Positions 20,144 to 33,254 of a stretch of DNA of 64,000 nt are shown here, piece after piece (the stretch's first letter is position 1; every line of letters begins with the position of its first letter). The DNA lies in the NCBI RefSeq assembly GCF_004027225.2, contig NC_044301.2, forward strand, positions 22,159,257 to 22,223,256, read 5' to 3'. Position numbers and translations under genes: made by a program. Below the pieces are notes generated by a model, which saw only the letters and a program-made list of their open reading frames with translations, did no database searches and was not told where the DNA came from. The DNA is from Strigops habroptila (lineage: Eukaryota > Chordata > Aves > Psittaciformes > Psittacidae).

Positions 20144-20915
20144 TCTTGAAACATCATCAGCATTCAGGCTGCTGTGGGTATCGTGCCAGTTGTTGAAAGG
20201 TTAATGTCTCAGCAGCAGTACATTAAATTATGAATTATGCCCATCTCAAAATGGAAGGTTATTAGCTCAGTATGTTTATTTAGCCAAGCTCGAACTTTAC
20301 CATCTTCTAGCACTGCCCGTCACTAATACACAGCCATGTGGAATGGGAGGGTTGGAAATAAGATGCCAGAAGCAGGAGAACTTCTGCTTCCATGCATCCT
20401 AACTTCAGCTGCTGAGCCTGCCGGGATGCCAGTGCTCTGAAAACCTTGGTAGGTCCAAAGGCTCATCCACAGACCTGCCTCTGGTGATGTCCTCCTTGGT
20501 GACAACCAAGTTGATCCCCAGATCCCAAAAGGCACTGCCTGCCGCACAGACCACGCTGAACGTTGCAGAGAGTTCAGGAGTACGAGGAAAACACAGCTTT
20601 TCTCCTGAGTCTTTAGGGCTGGTTCTTCTGCCAAAGCATTTGATTGATGCTCATAAATTCCCATTAGAGTTGCGTCCTGGTTACATGACAGACCTTAACA
20701 GAAGAGGAAAAGGTAGAAAGGTGAGGGCCCAACATGTACAAATGCACCAGGAAAAGAGCGACGGCTGAGGCTGGAACAGCAGGGCATCTGCCAGGCCAGC
20801 GCTTGGATATCTGGGAAGCAACAGCTCGTGGTGGTTTTATTTGCACAGCATCTCTTGCCAATAACTGCAGAAGGCTACAATATTTAGTTTTCCAATAAAT
20901 ATTTAAATTTCACTT
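20144..20915. other. Non-coding spacer
   Basis: Single-copy-looking sequence between the ERVL and the nested CR1 pair. Nothing recognised. Confidence 0.5.
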
Positions 20916-21516
20916 AGAATCATAGAATCATAGAATAGTTAGGGTTGGAAAGGACCTTAAGATCATCTAGTTCTAACCCCCCTGCCATGGGCATGGATGC
21001 CTCACCCTAGAACATGTCACCCAAGGCTCTGTCCAACCTGACCTTGAACACCGCCAGGGACGGAACATTTACCACTTCTTTGGGCAACCTGTTCCAGTGC
21101 CTCACCACCCTCACTGTAAAGAAATTCTTCCTTATATCTAATCTAAACTTCCCCTGTTTAAGTTTGAACCCGTTACCCCTTGTCCTATCACTACAGTCCC
21201 TGATGAAGAGTCCCTCCCCAGCATCCTTATAGGCCCCCTTCACATACTGGAAGGCTTCAATGAGGTCTCCACAGAGCCTCACAGCCTTCTCTTCTCCAGG
21301 CTGAACAGCCCCAACTTTCTCAGCCTGTCTTCATACGGGAGGTGCTCCAGCCCTCTTATCATCCCCGTGGCCCTCCTCTGGACTCGCTCCAACAGCTCCA
21401 TGTCCTTTTTATGTTGAGGACACCAGAACTGGACACAGTACTCCAAGTGGGGTCTCACGAGAGCAGAGTAGAGGGGCAGGATCAACTCCATCGACCTACT
21501 GGTCATGCTTCTTTTG
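20916..21516 (-). mobile_element. Outer CR1, antisense, left piece
   Basis: Antisense CR1 from tail repeats (AGAATCATAGAATC) through the 3' UTR and the end of ORF2, broken at CTTCTTTTG where a sense CR1 begins. The CR1 at 11480 continues here with CTTCTTTTGATGCAGCCC, and that continuation is found at 22855-22884, showing that a second CR1 split it. Confidence 0.9.
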
Positions 21517-22759
21517 GCAAAATCTTGGAGCAGATTCTCCTGGAAAGCATGCTAAGGCACATGAAAAACAACGAGGTGGTTGGTGACAGTCAACATGGCT
21601 TCACTAAGGGGAATCCTGCCTGACCAATTTGGTGGCCTTCTATGATGGAGCTACGGAACTGATGGACAGCGGCAGAGCAGTTGACGTCATCTACCTGGAC
21701 TTGTGCAAAGCGTTTGACACTGTCCCGCACAACATCCTTGTCTCTAAATTGGAGAGACATCAATTTGATGGATGGACCACTCAGTCGATAAAGAACTGGC
21801 TCAATGGCCACACACAAAGAGTTGTGGTCAATGGCTCAATGTCCAGTTGGAAACCTGTAACGAGTGGTGTCCCTCAGGGATTGGTGTTGGGACCGGTCCT
21901 GTTCAACATCTATGTTGGCGACATGGACAGTGGGATTGAGCGCGCCCTCAGCAAGTTTGCCGACTACACCAAGCTGTGTGGTTTGGTTGATACACTGGAG
22001 GGAAGGGATGCCATCCAGAGGGACCTTGACATGCTTGTGAGGTGGGCCAATGCCAACCTTATGAAGTTTAACCAAGCCAAGTGTAAGGTCCTACACCTGG
22101 GTTGGGGCAATCCCAGGCACAGCTACAGGTTGGGCAGAGAAGAGATTCAGAGCAGCCCTGCAGAGAAGGACTTGGGGGTGTTGGTTGATGAGAAACTTAA
22201 CATGAGCTGGCAGTGTGCGCTTGCAGCCCAGAAAGCCAACCGTATCCTGGGCTGCATCAAAAGAAGCGTGACCAGCAGGTCAAAGGAGGTGATCCTGCCC
22301 CTCTACTCTGCTCTTGTGAGACCTCACTTGGAGTATTGTGTACAGTTCTGAGGTCCTCAACATAAAAAGGACATGGAGCTGTTGGAGCAAGTCCAGAGGA
22401 GGGCCATGAGGATGATAAGACAGCTGGAGCACCTCCCGTATGAAGACAGGCTGAGAGAGTTGGGGCTGTTCAGCCTGGAGAAGAGAAGGCTGTGTGGAGA
22501 CCTCATAGCAGCCTTTCAGTATCTGAAGGGGGACTACAAGGATGCTGGGGAGGGACTCTTCCTTAGGGACTGTAGTGGTAGGACAAGAGGTAATAGATTC
22601 AAACTTAAACAGGGGAAGTTTAGATTAGATATAAGGAAGAATTTCTTTACAGTGAGGGTGGTGAAGCACTGGAATGGGTTGCCCAGGGAGGTCGTGGATG
22701 TTCCATCCCTGGCAGTGTTCAAGGCCAGGTTGGACAGAGCCTTGGGCCACATGGTTTAG
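21517..22759 (+). pseudogene. CR1 ORF2 reverse transcriptase remnant
   Basis: RT sequence runs from [14 protein letters not shown] through [20 protein letters not shown] and [11 protein letters not shown] to [10 protein letters not shown], a TGA at 22349-22351, then [14 protein letters not shown] to the ORF2 end at 22757-22759. The active-site FADD box reads FADY, so a catalytic Asp is lost. A frame change lies near 21620 (GGGGAATCCTGCC against GGGAAAATCCTGCC in the first copy). The remainder is well preserved, which suggests a fairly young insertion. Confidence 0.88.
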
Positions 22760-22854
22760 TGCGAGGTGTCCCTGCCCATGGCAGGGGGGTTGGCACTAGA
22801 TGATCTTAAGGCCCTTTCCAACCCTAACTATTCTATGTTTCTATGATTCTATGA
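21517..22854 (+). mobile_element. Inner CR1, sense, nested in an antisense CR1
   Basis: A 5'-truncated CR1 of about 1.34 kb beginning GCAAAATCTTGGAGC and ending in tail repeats (TTCTATGATTCTATGA). It is flanked by TTCTTTTG at 21509-21516 and 22855-22862. These 8 bases belong to the outer CR1 on the left and resume it on the right, so they look like a target duplication. Confidence 0.9.
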
Positions 22855-22862
22855 TTCTTTTG

Positions 22863-22884
22863 ATGCAGCCCAGTATACAGTTGG
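22863..22884 (-). mobile_element. Outer CR1, antisense, right piece
   Basis: ATGCAGCCCAGTATACAGTTGG continues the outer antisense CR1 with two or three differences from 11490-11512, then similarity ends (5' truncation). Confidence 0.75.
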
Positions 22885-25800
22885 TTCTTTGCTTATTTAT
22901 TTTTTCAACAGAACAAACAGTAAAGAAAGCATTTTTCTAGAAGTTAATTTACTTTTTTTAATCCTAATTATTTGGACCTGATGATGTTTTGAATTATAAG
23001 AGTTAATTCCATGGAAATAGAAAAGGGAGAGAAGGGCAAGTGAGTGTGATCAGTGGTAAATGGACATGATTTTGTGTTACTCCACAAAGTCATTGTCTAT
23101 ATGGCTGGGTCTGCTTCCTCATGGTGAATTAGTATTATTCCCATTCTACATGCTGGGAAAACAGGACAAAATGTGGAGTTTTGAAGTCCACCCCCATATG
23201 TTTTCATTTTGGGGCACTTCTAGTATACCCTGTGTACTGTTTTGGCTGATCCTTCAGTGCAGACAGCAAGTCTGTGGCAGAGCCAGGAATAGAAGCCAGT
23301 CCCTTGTCCCAAGTCCCAGATTCTCAAGGGTATTTTTAGGCACTTAATAACATTAATTTCATACTCTTTTTGGCCAAGGATCTTGGAAACAAGATCATGC
23401 TTCCTCTTGAAATAATTTTAAAAATCGTACTTATGTGCTCTTGGTCTTTTTTTTTCAGGGTTCATGTACAGTTTAGCTCTATTTAGGAACAAAGGGGCCT
23501 CAAAATTAGTTTGGGGACGAGTTCTGCATGGACTGTGCTTTTGTGCAGCATCAAAGTATGACTAAGGCTAGAGAAGAGATGGTGCAGAATCTTGGTCTTC
23601 CGCAGGGCAAGCGGTGTTCGAGAAGGGCTTTGGCAGAGGACAAGGGAGGGCTTCACTTAATGCCTGTACATTTCGGGTTTCTTTTTTCCTGTGTCTGATG
23701 GGCAACATTCTCTGCTTCTGTATCCTTTCTATTTTGGTTGTGACTTCCTTCTCTCAAACACAAAATCTTTTACATTTAAAATACAGCAAGACCATTGTTC
23801 ACCAGTATTTTGATTCCGATGACGCTGGGACACACGGGCACCCAGAAGCCCCGAGAATGCAGGTCTACAATGCGCTGGAGCTTCTCCAGCTGCAGAGGTG
23901 CAGCCCTTGTTTGCGCAGCTCACACTGGTATGTTAAAGGTGGCTGAAAAGGCATAGAGAGATACACAGATTTCTACATACGATCATATTTCTATTGTGCT
24001 AACTTGGCAAACCCAGCTGAAGCTCTGATCCTGCATCTTATCTATTATTAAGTAATTGATTTCCTATAAGCTCATTATTTAGTTCGCTGTGACTTCCTCA
24101 CAGCGTGCACAGCTTTGCAGACAATGGAAGACAGCTCCCGTTGCAAAGTCCAAACACATCGAAAACACCAAGTCAGGTAGAGGCGGGAGAGCAGCACAAG
24201 CAGCAAATGGGTTATCCTTCTCTTCTTGGTTACACAAGCCAAGATCCTGAGAGCTTTTACTGTGCACCCTCCATCCCCTGACCCCCACAATCACCCATTT
24301 TGCCCATCTCATGTGCCTGTGGCCATGTCCAGCCCACATTCCTCCCTGTGGAAAGCTGCTCATCAGATGAGCAGACAAGCTAGGTGTTCTTCAGTGGCTT
24401 CCTGCTACTGCAGGAAGAGAGGGTCTCAAGGGGGGTTTGGGGGGCTGGTCACGCGGCCCTGTGCGGGAGGAGTGTGGCTGCCCTTGGGCAAGCGTGGGTG
24501 CTAAAGGCATCTCTGCAGTCACACTGCAGAGGGCACGGGCCTGCTCCAGTTGTCGAGGGGCTCCTCTCCCCACTCCATCTAGCTCCCGTGGTAAACGTGC
24601 TTATTACAGTGCTAATGTCTTGCAAGTGGAATCCTACCTCCAAGTATATTAGGGTAATGAGTTCACACCTAACTAATGGAGACTTAATAGAGTTACTAAT
24701 AGGCTGCTTTATGACCCAGCGGGCTGGAGCTGTTAGGAGAGGGAGAGGTGAGAGGCCGTGCTCAGCTCCTTGGCCACCACAGCCCACACCCCAGCTTGGC
24801 CTCCAGCTCCCAGCCTGTGCCTGGCCCAGTGGCCAGTTTCCAGGGACATCATCTCTCCACCTTTCTACAAGGAAAAATAAACAGTTTGAGGCTCCTGTGT
24901 CTTTATTAAATATTTCCTTTAAACTGCATACTTTGGCTCCCTGCCCAAATGTACCAAGAAAGCTTCCACAGAGCAACTCCAGTCTGGAGCTCTGCTGTGG
25001 ACTTCCCGAGATAAATAACCCCTGGAGCAGCAAGCACCTGTGCTGCCGGCTGTGGTCCAAGCGTCCCCAGGCCTGCCGAGAGAGGCTGATGCAGCTGGCT
25101 GAGCTCCCCACACCAACGGCACCCAGGAGCAGCCCTGGGGAGGAGAGTGAAGGAGGCAAGGAACTGGCAGCACCATTTGCCTGGCTCTGCTCTCTGGCAC
25201 AGACATGACATGGCAGCGAGGTGGGTGGGGAGGTGGCTGGTCTACGGTGGCTAAGTTCATCCAGTTCCATGGGCCAAGAGGGTTTGAGCTGTAGATGTAA
25301 AAGGGGTTGGGAAGCTGCTTCAGCTGGGAAGCAAAAGCAACCATATGTTTAAGCCTGTGTTGCACCAGAGGAGTGATATGATGGTGTTAAGTGTGCTTCA
25401 CCCGCTGTCGGCACAGGGTCAGGAGTGGGTTGCGTCCCTGATGGCATGGCGGCCACAATTGCACCCTGGGTGCGGAGGGAAGCGGCGTGCCAGGTTGCAT
25501 GGTTGCAGTGGACAGGACAACATGTCTCTGAGCTGCCTTAGGAAGCAGCAGCAGCAGTAGCACTATGGCTTTGCAGGCGTGGGCTGGCCAGGCAGAGTGA
25601 CAAGGGCAGCAGGAGAGGGGCCGAGCATGGTGGGCAGTGGGGAGGGGGCATGGTGGCGAGTGATGTCAGTGTTTCCTTCTGGATCGGTCATGTGTGCTTG
25701 CCAGGTAAACAGTCTAGAAATAGATGGCAGGAAGGCAGAGGATGGATTGTGCAGCTGGGCTGGAGGAGCTCTCCTTAACCCTTGCCTCCCCACTGCCATC

Positions 25801-28527
25801 CTCACAGGCAGTTTCCCTGCCTTCAGGGGGGCTGTGGGAGCAGAAACACAGAGGAGTAAAGCAAACCCACGTCTCTCCTGTGTCATGGCTTTAAAACACA
25901 GTGCCTGCTCTGGAAGACAGTGCTGGCAGAACAGAGGAAGAGTGTGTGGATTTTCCAGGCAGTGGTTGGAGCAGACATGCTCCATCAAGAGCCCAGGTGA
26001 GGCTGGTGGGGAGCCCTGGGCGCAAGGTGCCGAGGAGCACTCTCTGGACCAGGGGCCAGCCAGGCCAGGAACAGCTCCCCGTGCTGGGAACAGGTTAAAA
26101 TCCAGGTGTTTCTTACAAGCATTGAATCTGGCTTAAATCGAAGGAAGCATTCCCAGCAACTGAACAACATGAGTTCAGGTACAGAAAGCTCCGCAGTGTG
26201 CCAAGAATATTCTTAGTTTGCTCTTTCCTCATTCGCTAGAAATGTGCCTTTTCTGTGATGCTTTTCAGAGCAACCTAGCAGTTAAATTAGTAGCTATGAG
26301 AAAAACTGCTTGGAGACAGGCAGTTAAATCCCCTAAATCCCCACTCATCCCAAACACAACACAGGGACTGAGCATGGCTGGGAGCCTGGCCCTCCAGTCC
26401 CCTCCCTCATCACTGATCTCAGCAGAAGAAACACGCAACACCATGCAGGCTCCTGCCGGAGACAGAGACCGTGTCTTTTCCAGGCAGGACAGGGTATTTT
26501 TTTCAGGCATTTTCCAGGCATGATAGTATGATCTGTGCATCATCCATATGTCTGTCCTGTCTGGAGCAGCAGAGAAAAACTGCAAGGATCAAAAGCTGGG
26601 GAAAACACCCTCAGAGGCACTGCTGATGGCCAGGTGCCTGCTTCTCCTTGCTCAGCACTTTCCTTTTCCCCCAGAAAACAAAGCTGCCGTCATAGCAAGT
26701 ACCCATAAAATGCAAGGCATCCTGAGTGCAGAGATTAGTAGTAATTTTACAAGGATTCAAATAACGTTGGTCTACAGGGTGCAGCACTGCCTTGAAAGGG
26801 AACAGCGGACATTTCCCCTGGAAGCAAGTTTCCTCTTTAGAGCAGTTTACGGCTGAGGCACAGTGTCAGATTGTGGCACAAATATACTATCAGCCTTTGG
26901 GTTGGAAGATGAACATTTGATACCACTTTCTGTTGCCAAAACATGCTGCCCAGACATGACTCCCAGCACGGTTATTTTTTGAAGCATTATGTAATTGGAT
27001 TGCATGGTCACTAGTGCTTCCTTAACAAGCCTTTCAGCAAACCCTCTGCCTGCCGCAGCCAATCCTCAACCTTTACATACACACTTACTCATGCAGGCTC
27101 AGTCTGGAGTAAACTTGCTGCTAAATACAGTTAGAAAACAGATGAAACCAGGCTGGGAATAGATCATCTGCTCCCTGTGCTATGTGAGACGTGGTGTGGC
27201 CAAGCCCTGGGTGCTGCTGGTGTGAAAACAGGGTTGTGCTGGCATCTCCTGGCTGATGGGTTGCCTCCTCTGCCGTGCCTGTCTCTAACGGGAGAAAAAG
27301 ACCTGGTTTTTGGAGCACAGAGGGGCAAATGAATACGGGGCTGGTCCCAGTGTCCCTGTCCTCTCTTGCCCTGCCGTGATGGCCCTGCGTGTTGGGGACC
27401 AGCTTTGGGAAACCTCTCCTATGGTGCTCAGGCCCAGAGGGACACCTTTATCTCCTGGGTTTTGGTGTAAGCTGAAGTGCTGAATTAGGAACTGAGTCTC
27501 CAGATACCTTCACGGGTCTGTTCACCAGTCCTGCAATACAGCCAGCAGCAGTGCCCAGCCAGCCCCAGTCCTGTGTGGGCTTTTGCAGGATCTTCCCTCT
27601 CCTCTGGCCACAGTCAGCCCGCCGGTTCTGGCTCTGCTGAGTCACGGCTTCCTGTTTGCGATTGCTGACTGGTGGCAGCAGTTGCAGAAGCAATAAGAGA
27701 TATTAAAAAGTGTGAACTTTCACTGGGACCAGAAGATACAATTAGGGCTGTGCCAAGAAACACACTAAAGTGAAATGTTGTTTAAAGGGATGTGGAGCAC
27801 TGCAACCCCCCTATTCCCTTGCTGCAGGAAGTAGGAAAAATGAGCATCACTAGCCTTTTATCATCTCTGAACCCGAATAAAAATTGTGTTTGACTTCTGA
27901 AACACGCTCTGGCTCTTTTCCATGCTCTTCCTCAAAGCGTTTGATCCAGCCTTCCAGTTTGGGTCTCCTCTACCTGCTGCTGCTGAGAGGTAGGGATCCT
28001 TGTTTCTTGCTTTCACCGGAGACTGATTCTCCATGGAAAGCCTACATGCTACTGTGTAAAGGGGGCTGCTTTAGAAAGCTTGCACAACCGTAATGCTATT
28101 TCCATTCTTTTTTTAATGGGAAATATCTCTGGGGAGAAGCATGAAAGTATATGGAGAAGGTGCCCTTTGATCATTAAGATCTAAATGCAGCATCGAAACA
28201 GCATGTCTGTTTCTTCATATTATTCTAGAAATTCATCTTCAAGTGCTACTCCTGGGTGGGCATTTTCCTGTTTCTCCTTTCTTGGCTTGAACTTTTGGAA
28301 GCATTGCCACCAGTTTCATCTCCAGCCCTGGTGATGATTGTCTCCAAAAGTTATTTCTCCACCCTATTGTTTACTGTATTTATATCAGGCTTTCGATTTG
28401 TGTTTTAATTCCACAGTAACTTTTTTAGCCTTATTGTCAGAATATGCATCCTGGTTATTCAGTTAAGGACAGGAATTAGAGGATGGTGTTCTATGGATTG
28501 TGTGTCACTGAAGGACAGAAAATGTGC
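22885..28527. other. Mostly single-copy non-coding DNA
   Basis: No gene recognised. A stretch at about 23120-23330 (TTATTCCCATTCTACATG, then GGCAGAGCCAGGAATAGAAG) resembles a degraded MIR-type SINE, low confidence. At 24384-25270 both strands are open for ~270 codons without an ATG start on the plus strand and without a known domain. The segment 24595-24720 is AT-rich with TAAT motifs and may be a conserved non-coding element. Confidence 0.45.
23118..23330. repeat. Possible ancient MIR-like SINE relic
   Basis: The pattern TTATTCCCATTCTACATG and, 150 bp on, GTGGCAGAGCCAGGAATAGA recalls the two conserved parts of MIR-type SINEs. The similarity is weak and judged only by eye. Confidence 0.25.
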
Positions 28528-29143
28528 TGTCATGGTTTAAACCCAGCTGGTAACTCAGAACCATGCAGCCGCTTGCTCACTCCCCGCCCCTACTTCCCTC
28601 CCCACTCCCAGAGGGATGGGGAGGAGAATCGAAAGAATGTAAATCCCACGGGTTGAGATAAGAACAGTCCAGTAACTAAAGTATAATATAAAACCACTAC
28701 TACTACCACTAATAATAATAATGATAAGGGAAATAACAAGGGGAGAGAATATAAAACTAAAAGGGGAAAAGGAAAAGAAAACAATAAACACAAGTGATGC
28801 ACAATACAATTACTCACTACCCGCCGACCGATACCCAGCCCGACCCGAGCAGCAATCTGGGCCTTCCGGGTAACTCCCCCCAGGTTACATACTGGGCATG
28901 ATGTGCTGTGGTATGGAATACCCCTTTGGCTAGTTTGGGTCAGGTGTCCTGTCTCTGTTTCCTCCCGACTTCCTGTGCCCCTCCTCACTGGCAGAGGATG
29001 AGACTAAAAGTCTTTGATTGGAGTAAACATTACTTAGCAACAACTAGAAACATTGGTGTGTTATCAGCATTGTTCTCAGACTAAAGTTAAAAACACAGCT
29101 ACTAAGAAGGAGAGAAATGACTGCTACAGCTGAATCCAGGACA
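28528..29143 (-). repeat. Solo ERVL LTR, antisense
   Basis: 616 bp, the reverse complement of the ERVL LTR: starts TGTCATGGTTTAAACCC and ends GCTGAATCCAGGACA. The perfect 5-bp duplication TGTGC lies at 28523-28527 and 29144-29148. A solo LTR with intact duplications indicates LTR-LTR recombination after insertion. It is longer than the 19572 LTR mainly by an A-rich insert around 28750-28800. Confidence 0.93.
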
Positions 29144-32100
29144 TGTGCTTAGGCAGGTCTTTTCTGGATTGAAGCTATAGTAGTTTGCAGCTAAGATTAA
29201 AAAAAAAAAAAAATCTTAATTTTTGTACTGGCATTAGACTGATTTTATTTTTTTTTTTTAACCTTGTGACAGACATAAGGCTGAGGACTGGCACACAGAA
29301 CATACATTAGGGGCAGACAGAAACACCCCACAACATCAGTTATTTCAACAAATACCAAAAGTGGATTGAGAGTGGATGAAGAGGAGGAGGAGGCAATAGT
29401 GAACACACAAAACAGTTCAAGCTGGCAAGGAGCCCTTTCTTGAAGAATGTAAGTTTAACTTTTAGTATTCAAGTGTCTGGGCTTAAGTGTCATTATGAGC
29501 AATACTTTCCTCCAGCACAGCCTCTCCTGCCTAGAGGAGGGTTCTGTGCAACCTCATCAGTTTTCCCCTTTCCTTTACCGACTATAAAAATGGGTCTGTC
29601 TGCTTACATATGCTCAGCAAAGTTACTTTTAGTGGCAGCGCCTCACTTGGCAAAGCGAGGATGGCTCTGGAGGGGTCCAGGGAGGGTCTGCCCCATCCCG
29701 GGGTGGCCGATGCAGGTTCTGCTGCAGCTATGGCCTGATAAAGTGAGCGCTGTGTCAGACCAGTGTTCCCTGCCTGAATTTAGGTTAAAGTTTCTGTGCC
29801 CCAGGCTCCCCAGTGGAGCCAGCTGGCTGGGGCAGGGGCTCCCCCAAAGCCACTGCCTGCAGCCAGCCGCTGCATTCAGGGCTTTCGGCTGCCCAGCAGC
29901 CACACCAGGTACTGCTGCTGTTCCCACCGGCTTGTTTTGGCCGCAGGAAGAAAGAGGATCTGCTAGCAAATTGCTTTTGTGAGAAGCAAACTAAAATGAG
30001 AAGGAGGGAGGGATGGGCCTGGTGTCATCATCATCACACACCCCCTCCCTGTGCTAATCTCACCTTTTGATGGAGACAACAAAGAAAAAACTTAGCAGCA
30101 GACAAACATCAGACCTGGCTGCAAATGGACAGGCTAGATGTGCCCTCCCAAATCATCTGCAGCTGTAAAACACTTCAGGGCTGATAAAAACCATATGCAT
30201 CCCAGGCATAACCCAATCTGCAAAGCTGCATTCCAATAAAAATGCAGCACAGACCTAAAAGAAATACTGCCTGGGATTCGTGCCTTGGGCTGGGTGCTGG
30301 GGTGGGGGGTGACCCCTTCACTGGATGCAGGGCTGGGTGCCCACTGGGGTGCAGGGGTAGCAGTGGGGCCCTCAGCCATCGCTGCAGCTCCTTGTCCCAG
30401 CCCACCCAGGGGACAAATCAAAGCAGCTACCCAGCTAATAGGGGAGGGTTGGGGTTAGCTGCAGGATATATCACCAGCTGAAATCTGAATTTCAATAAGC
30501 ATGCCTCACATCAGAGGCTATGCTGCAAATGTCAAATGTGCTTATGTTAAATACAGGTAATACCGCGAGTGTATGTTTAAGAGCATGATTCTTTCAGATA
30601 TCTTGTCTGATGAATTTTGCATCTTATGTTTATGATTTTTCCATGCAAAGAAGTACGTTTTCAAGGAATGAGATCTTTCTTACATTTAGAAAGAAGTAAA
30701 AATGAACTATTTGATTAACTGTAGCAAAGATGCTATGTCAGATCAGATTTCTCACTGCTTACAACTTAGGCTTTGAGTACATGGTTACTGTATAGTAAGT
30801 ACAGTTTGTATTGGTGCTTCACTCAGAATAATTTGATGTAGGCTTTTCTGTAAATCTCCATCTTAATCCTAAAATAATTTCGAAGGGAAGAAAGTGGAAG
30901 GAGCATTTGGTAGCAGTCTTCTACTGAAAGATGAAAGGTTTGCAGTGCTGTCCCTTGTTCCTGGCCCACAGTGGGGGATGACAATAGGAATGTACCAGCC
31001 CTGGGCCAGGGTCCCTCTGCCACTGGTTCAGCCTGAAAGACCCAGACTAGCCCCCAAGATAAGCCACATTGTTTTAGTCACTGTGTTGACATACTCTGAA
31101 TGTTGTGGAAGCTATCCTGTAAACCAGAATTCTGCTCAGTGCTGAAAACATTTTTGTCTTTCTAATTCCGTGGGAACTGTAATGTTATTTTGTAACTTAT
31201 TTCCCTCTTTTTCTCCTTTAAGATAGTTCCCAAACATTTATTGTGGGATTTTTCATTTAAAATAGTTTTCTAGGGAAATTACTGTGACAGTGATTTAATT
31301 GTTTAATTAAAATCTGACATTGATGACAACAAATACAATAGGCATGAGGTGATATAGGCATTAAACAAGTGCAATCGTGGAATACATCAAGTACTCCGAG
31401 CACGCAGAACAGCTCACAAAGAAATGATGTTCAGTATTTACCAGGTTAGCGAGTCCTAATTAAATGCCAAGACTTTTTTCTTAATTTCTCTAAAAAAAGC
31501 AAAGAAACATATAGATGTATTCCAAGTGTTTATTTCCATTGCAAACGCATCTATTCATGTTGTGTTGTGGCCTGCCAAAAAAGAAAATTCATACTAAAAA
31601 TCTGCTAGTTGACTTCAGGGGTATTTACTCAGCCTGACTACAGGAACCTAGCCAGAGGTTTGGAGGTGGCTGGAATAGCCCAGTGATGTCCCGTCACTCC
31701 TTGTGGCTATAGTAAATCCAGTGATTACAAAATGGATTGACAGATTTATTAATAATTGCGTAAGACCCCAGAAATATATTGAAGACAAAAGAACAAACCT
31801 TCCTCTGAATTCCTCCCCCCCCCCCAGCCTAAATCTCTCCCAAATCCTACAGCATATATTTCTTCTAAAGAAATACGTATGCCTCCCTCTAGCATACCCC
31901 TACATCTCAGCAATAAAGGAGACAGCCCCATGCCCATTGAACCACGCATACGTGCCTCTGTTATCTGGCTAGAACCGCTTGGCAGTGCGTGTCTCAGCCC
32001 TCTCCTTCAGAGCCCTGCTGCATTTCTGCATCCCAACAATGAACGCACTGCTGTTGGAATATCCCTTTCCATGCTTCTTGCCGAGCATCTTTAAATAGTA

Positions 32101-33220
32101 TCAGATCACTTCTGCAGCTTAGACAGCCCTTTGCAATCAGTCGCTGCCAATTGTCTGCCCTTTCCCCCTTCCCAAACCCCTAAATACTGCATCTGCTCCA
32201 GCCTAATTCATGTCAGCCTTCCCCCTTCTTGTATGCAACTTCATGCAAACAAACTTTCTAAATGAAAAGATAGCTTACCTGGGCAATGCTCAAAGTATAA
32301 ATTAATAACAACTGATAAAGGCAGACATCCCAACTCCAGTACAGGGATTTGATTGCAAATTTCCATTGCAAAGGAATAGAGGGAACTGGAAATCTGACAA
32401 ATGCCTTCAAATTGACCTGTGTTTTCACAATGCATGCTGTGTTTAAAATGAACAGCAGACTTTATAATTTGGAACTCCTTCAAGTACTCTGGCCTTCTAC
32501 GCTTTGTTCTGATTCTTCAGACACGTTTCCAAAAAGCACAAAGCTACATAAGTGGATAAAACTGTGGAGATTTTTCCTAAGCAGGATTTCCTCCCCCTCC
32601 CTCCAATAATTTTTAAAGCCTAAATTTAAACAAGCTAGCCTGGAACATCTTTCTTACTCTATCCATACATTAGTCCCTCATGTCCAGTCAGCCTCTTCAA
32701 AACATCAGCCCGCTCCGCACAGTGCCAGGCAGATGGAGGCAGCATGCAGCCACCTCGTGCTGAGCAACAGGACATGGTTGTGGTCCTTAAAAATTCACAC
32801 TAGTCAACTGCTTTCACCACAGCCCTGGGCAGATCTGGCCCAGGACAGAGCTGCTCCGAAGCCACTCGGCAGCCAAGTCCTATTTCTAGGGGAGGACTCA
32901 GTCTCCCTGCAGAACCCAGGGAACTGAAGCCACTTTACCCTTATTTTACATGTCCAAGATAACAACTATCTTTTCCAAAAGTTATGTCCAGAAAGCCATA
33001 TATGCTGCCTCAGAAAAACCTTTTGCTTCAAAGTCGTTCCTGTAATCCATATACATTTTTACAAATAATTTTCCTTTAAAGCACTGGTATTAGTTCCATC
33101 TGTTCAAAATAACATAGAAATGGAACTATACAATTCTATGTGCAAATAGATCAGATATGCTGTGAGAGTTAACCTAATAATTCAACTGCATCTTTAACAA
33201 GTTTCCTATGGGGAAGGAAG

Positions 33221-33254
<34 letters not shown>

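Noticed and set aside
23400..24060. Possible coding exon at 23614-23946
   Set aside because: No domain, no supported splice sites, and stops in other frames; looks like ordinary intergenic sequence.
24384..25270. Antiparallel open frames of ~270 codons on both strands
   Set aside because: The plus frame lacks an ATG at its start, no domain or repeat is recognised, and codon content follows the local GC-rich composition. Chance or an old pseudogene is more likely.
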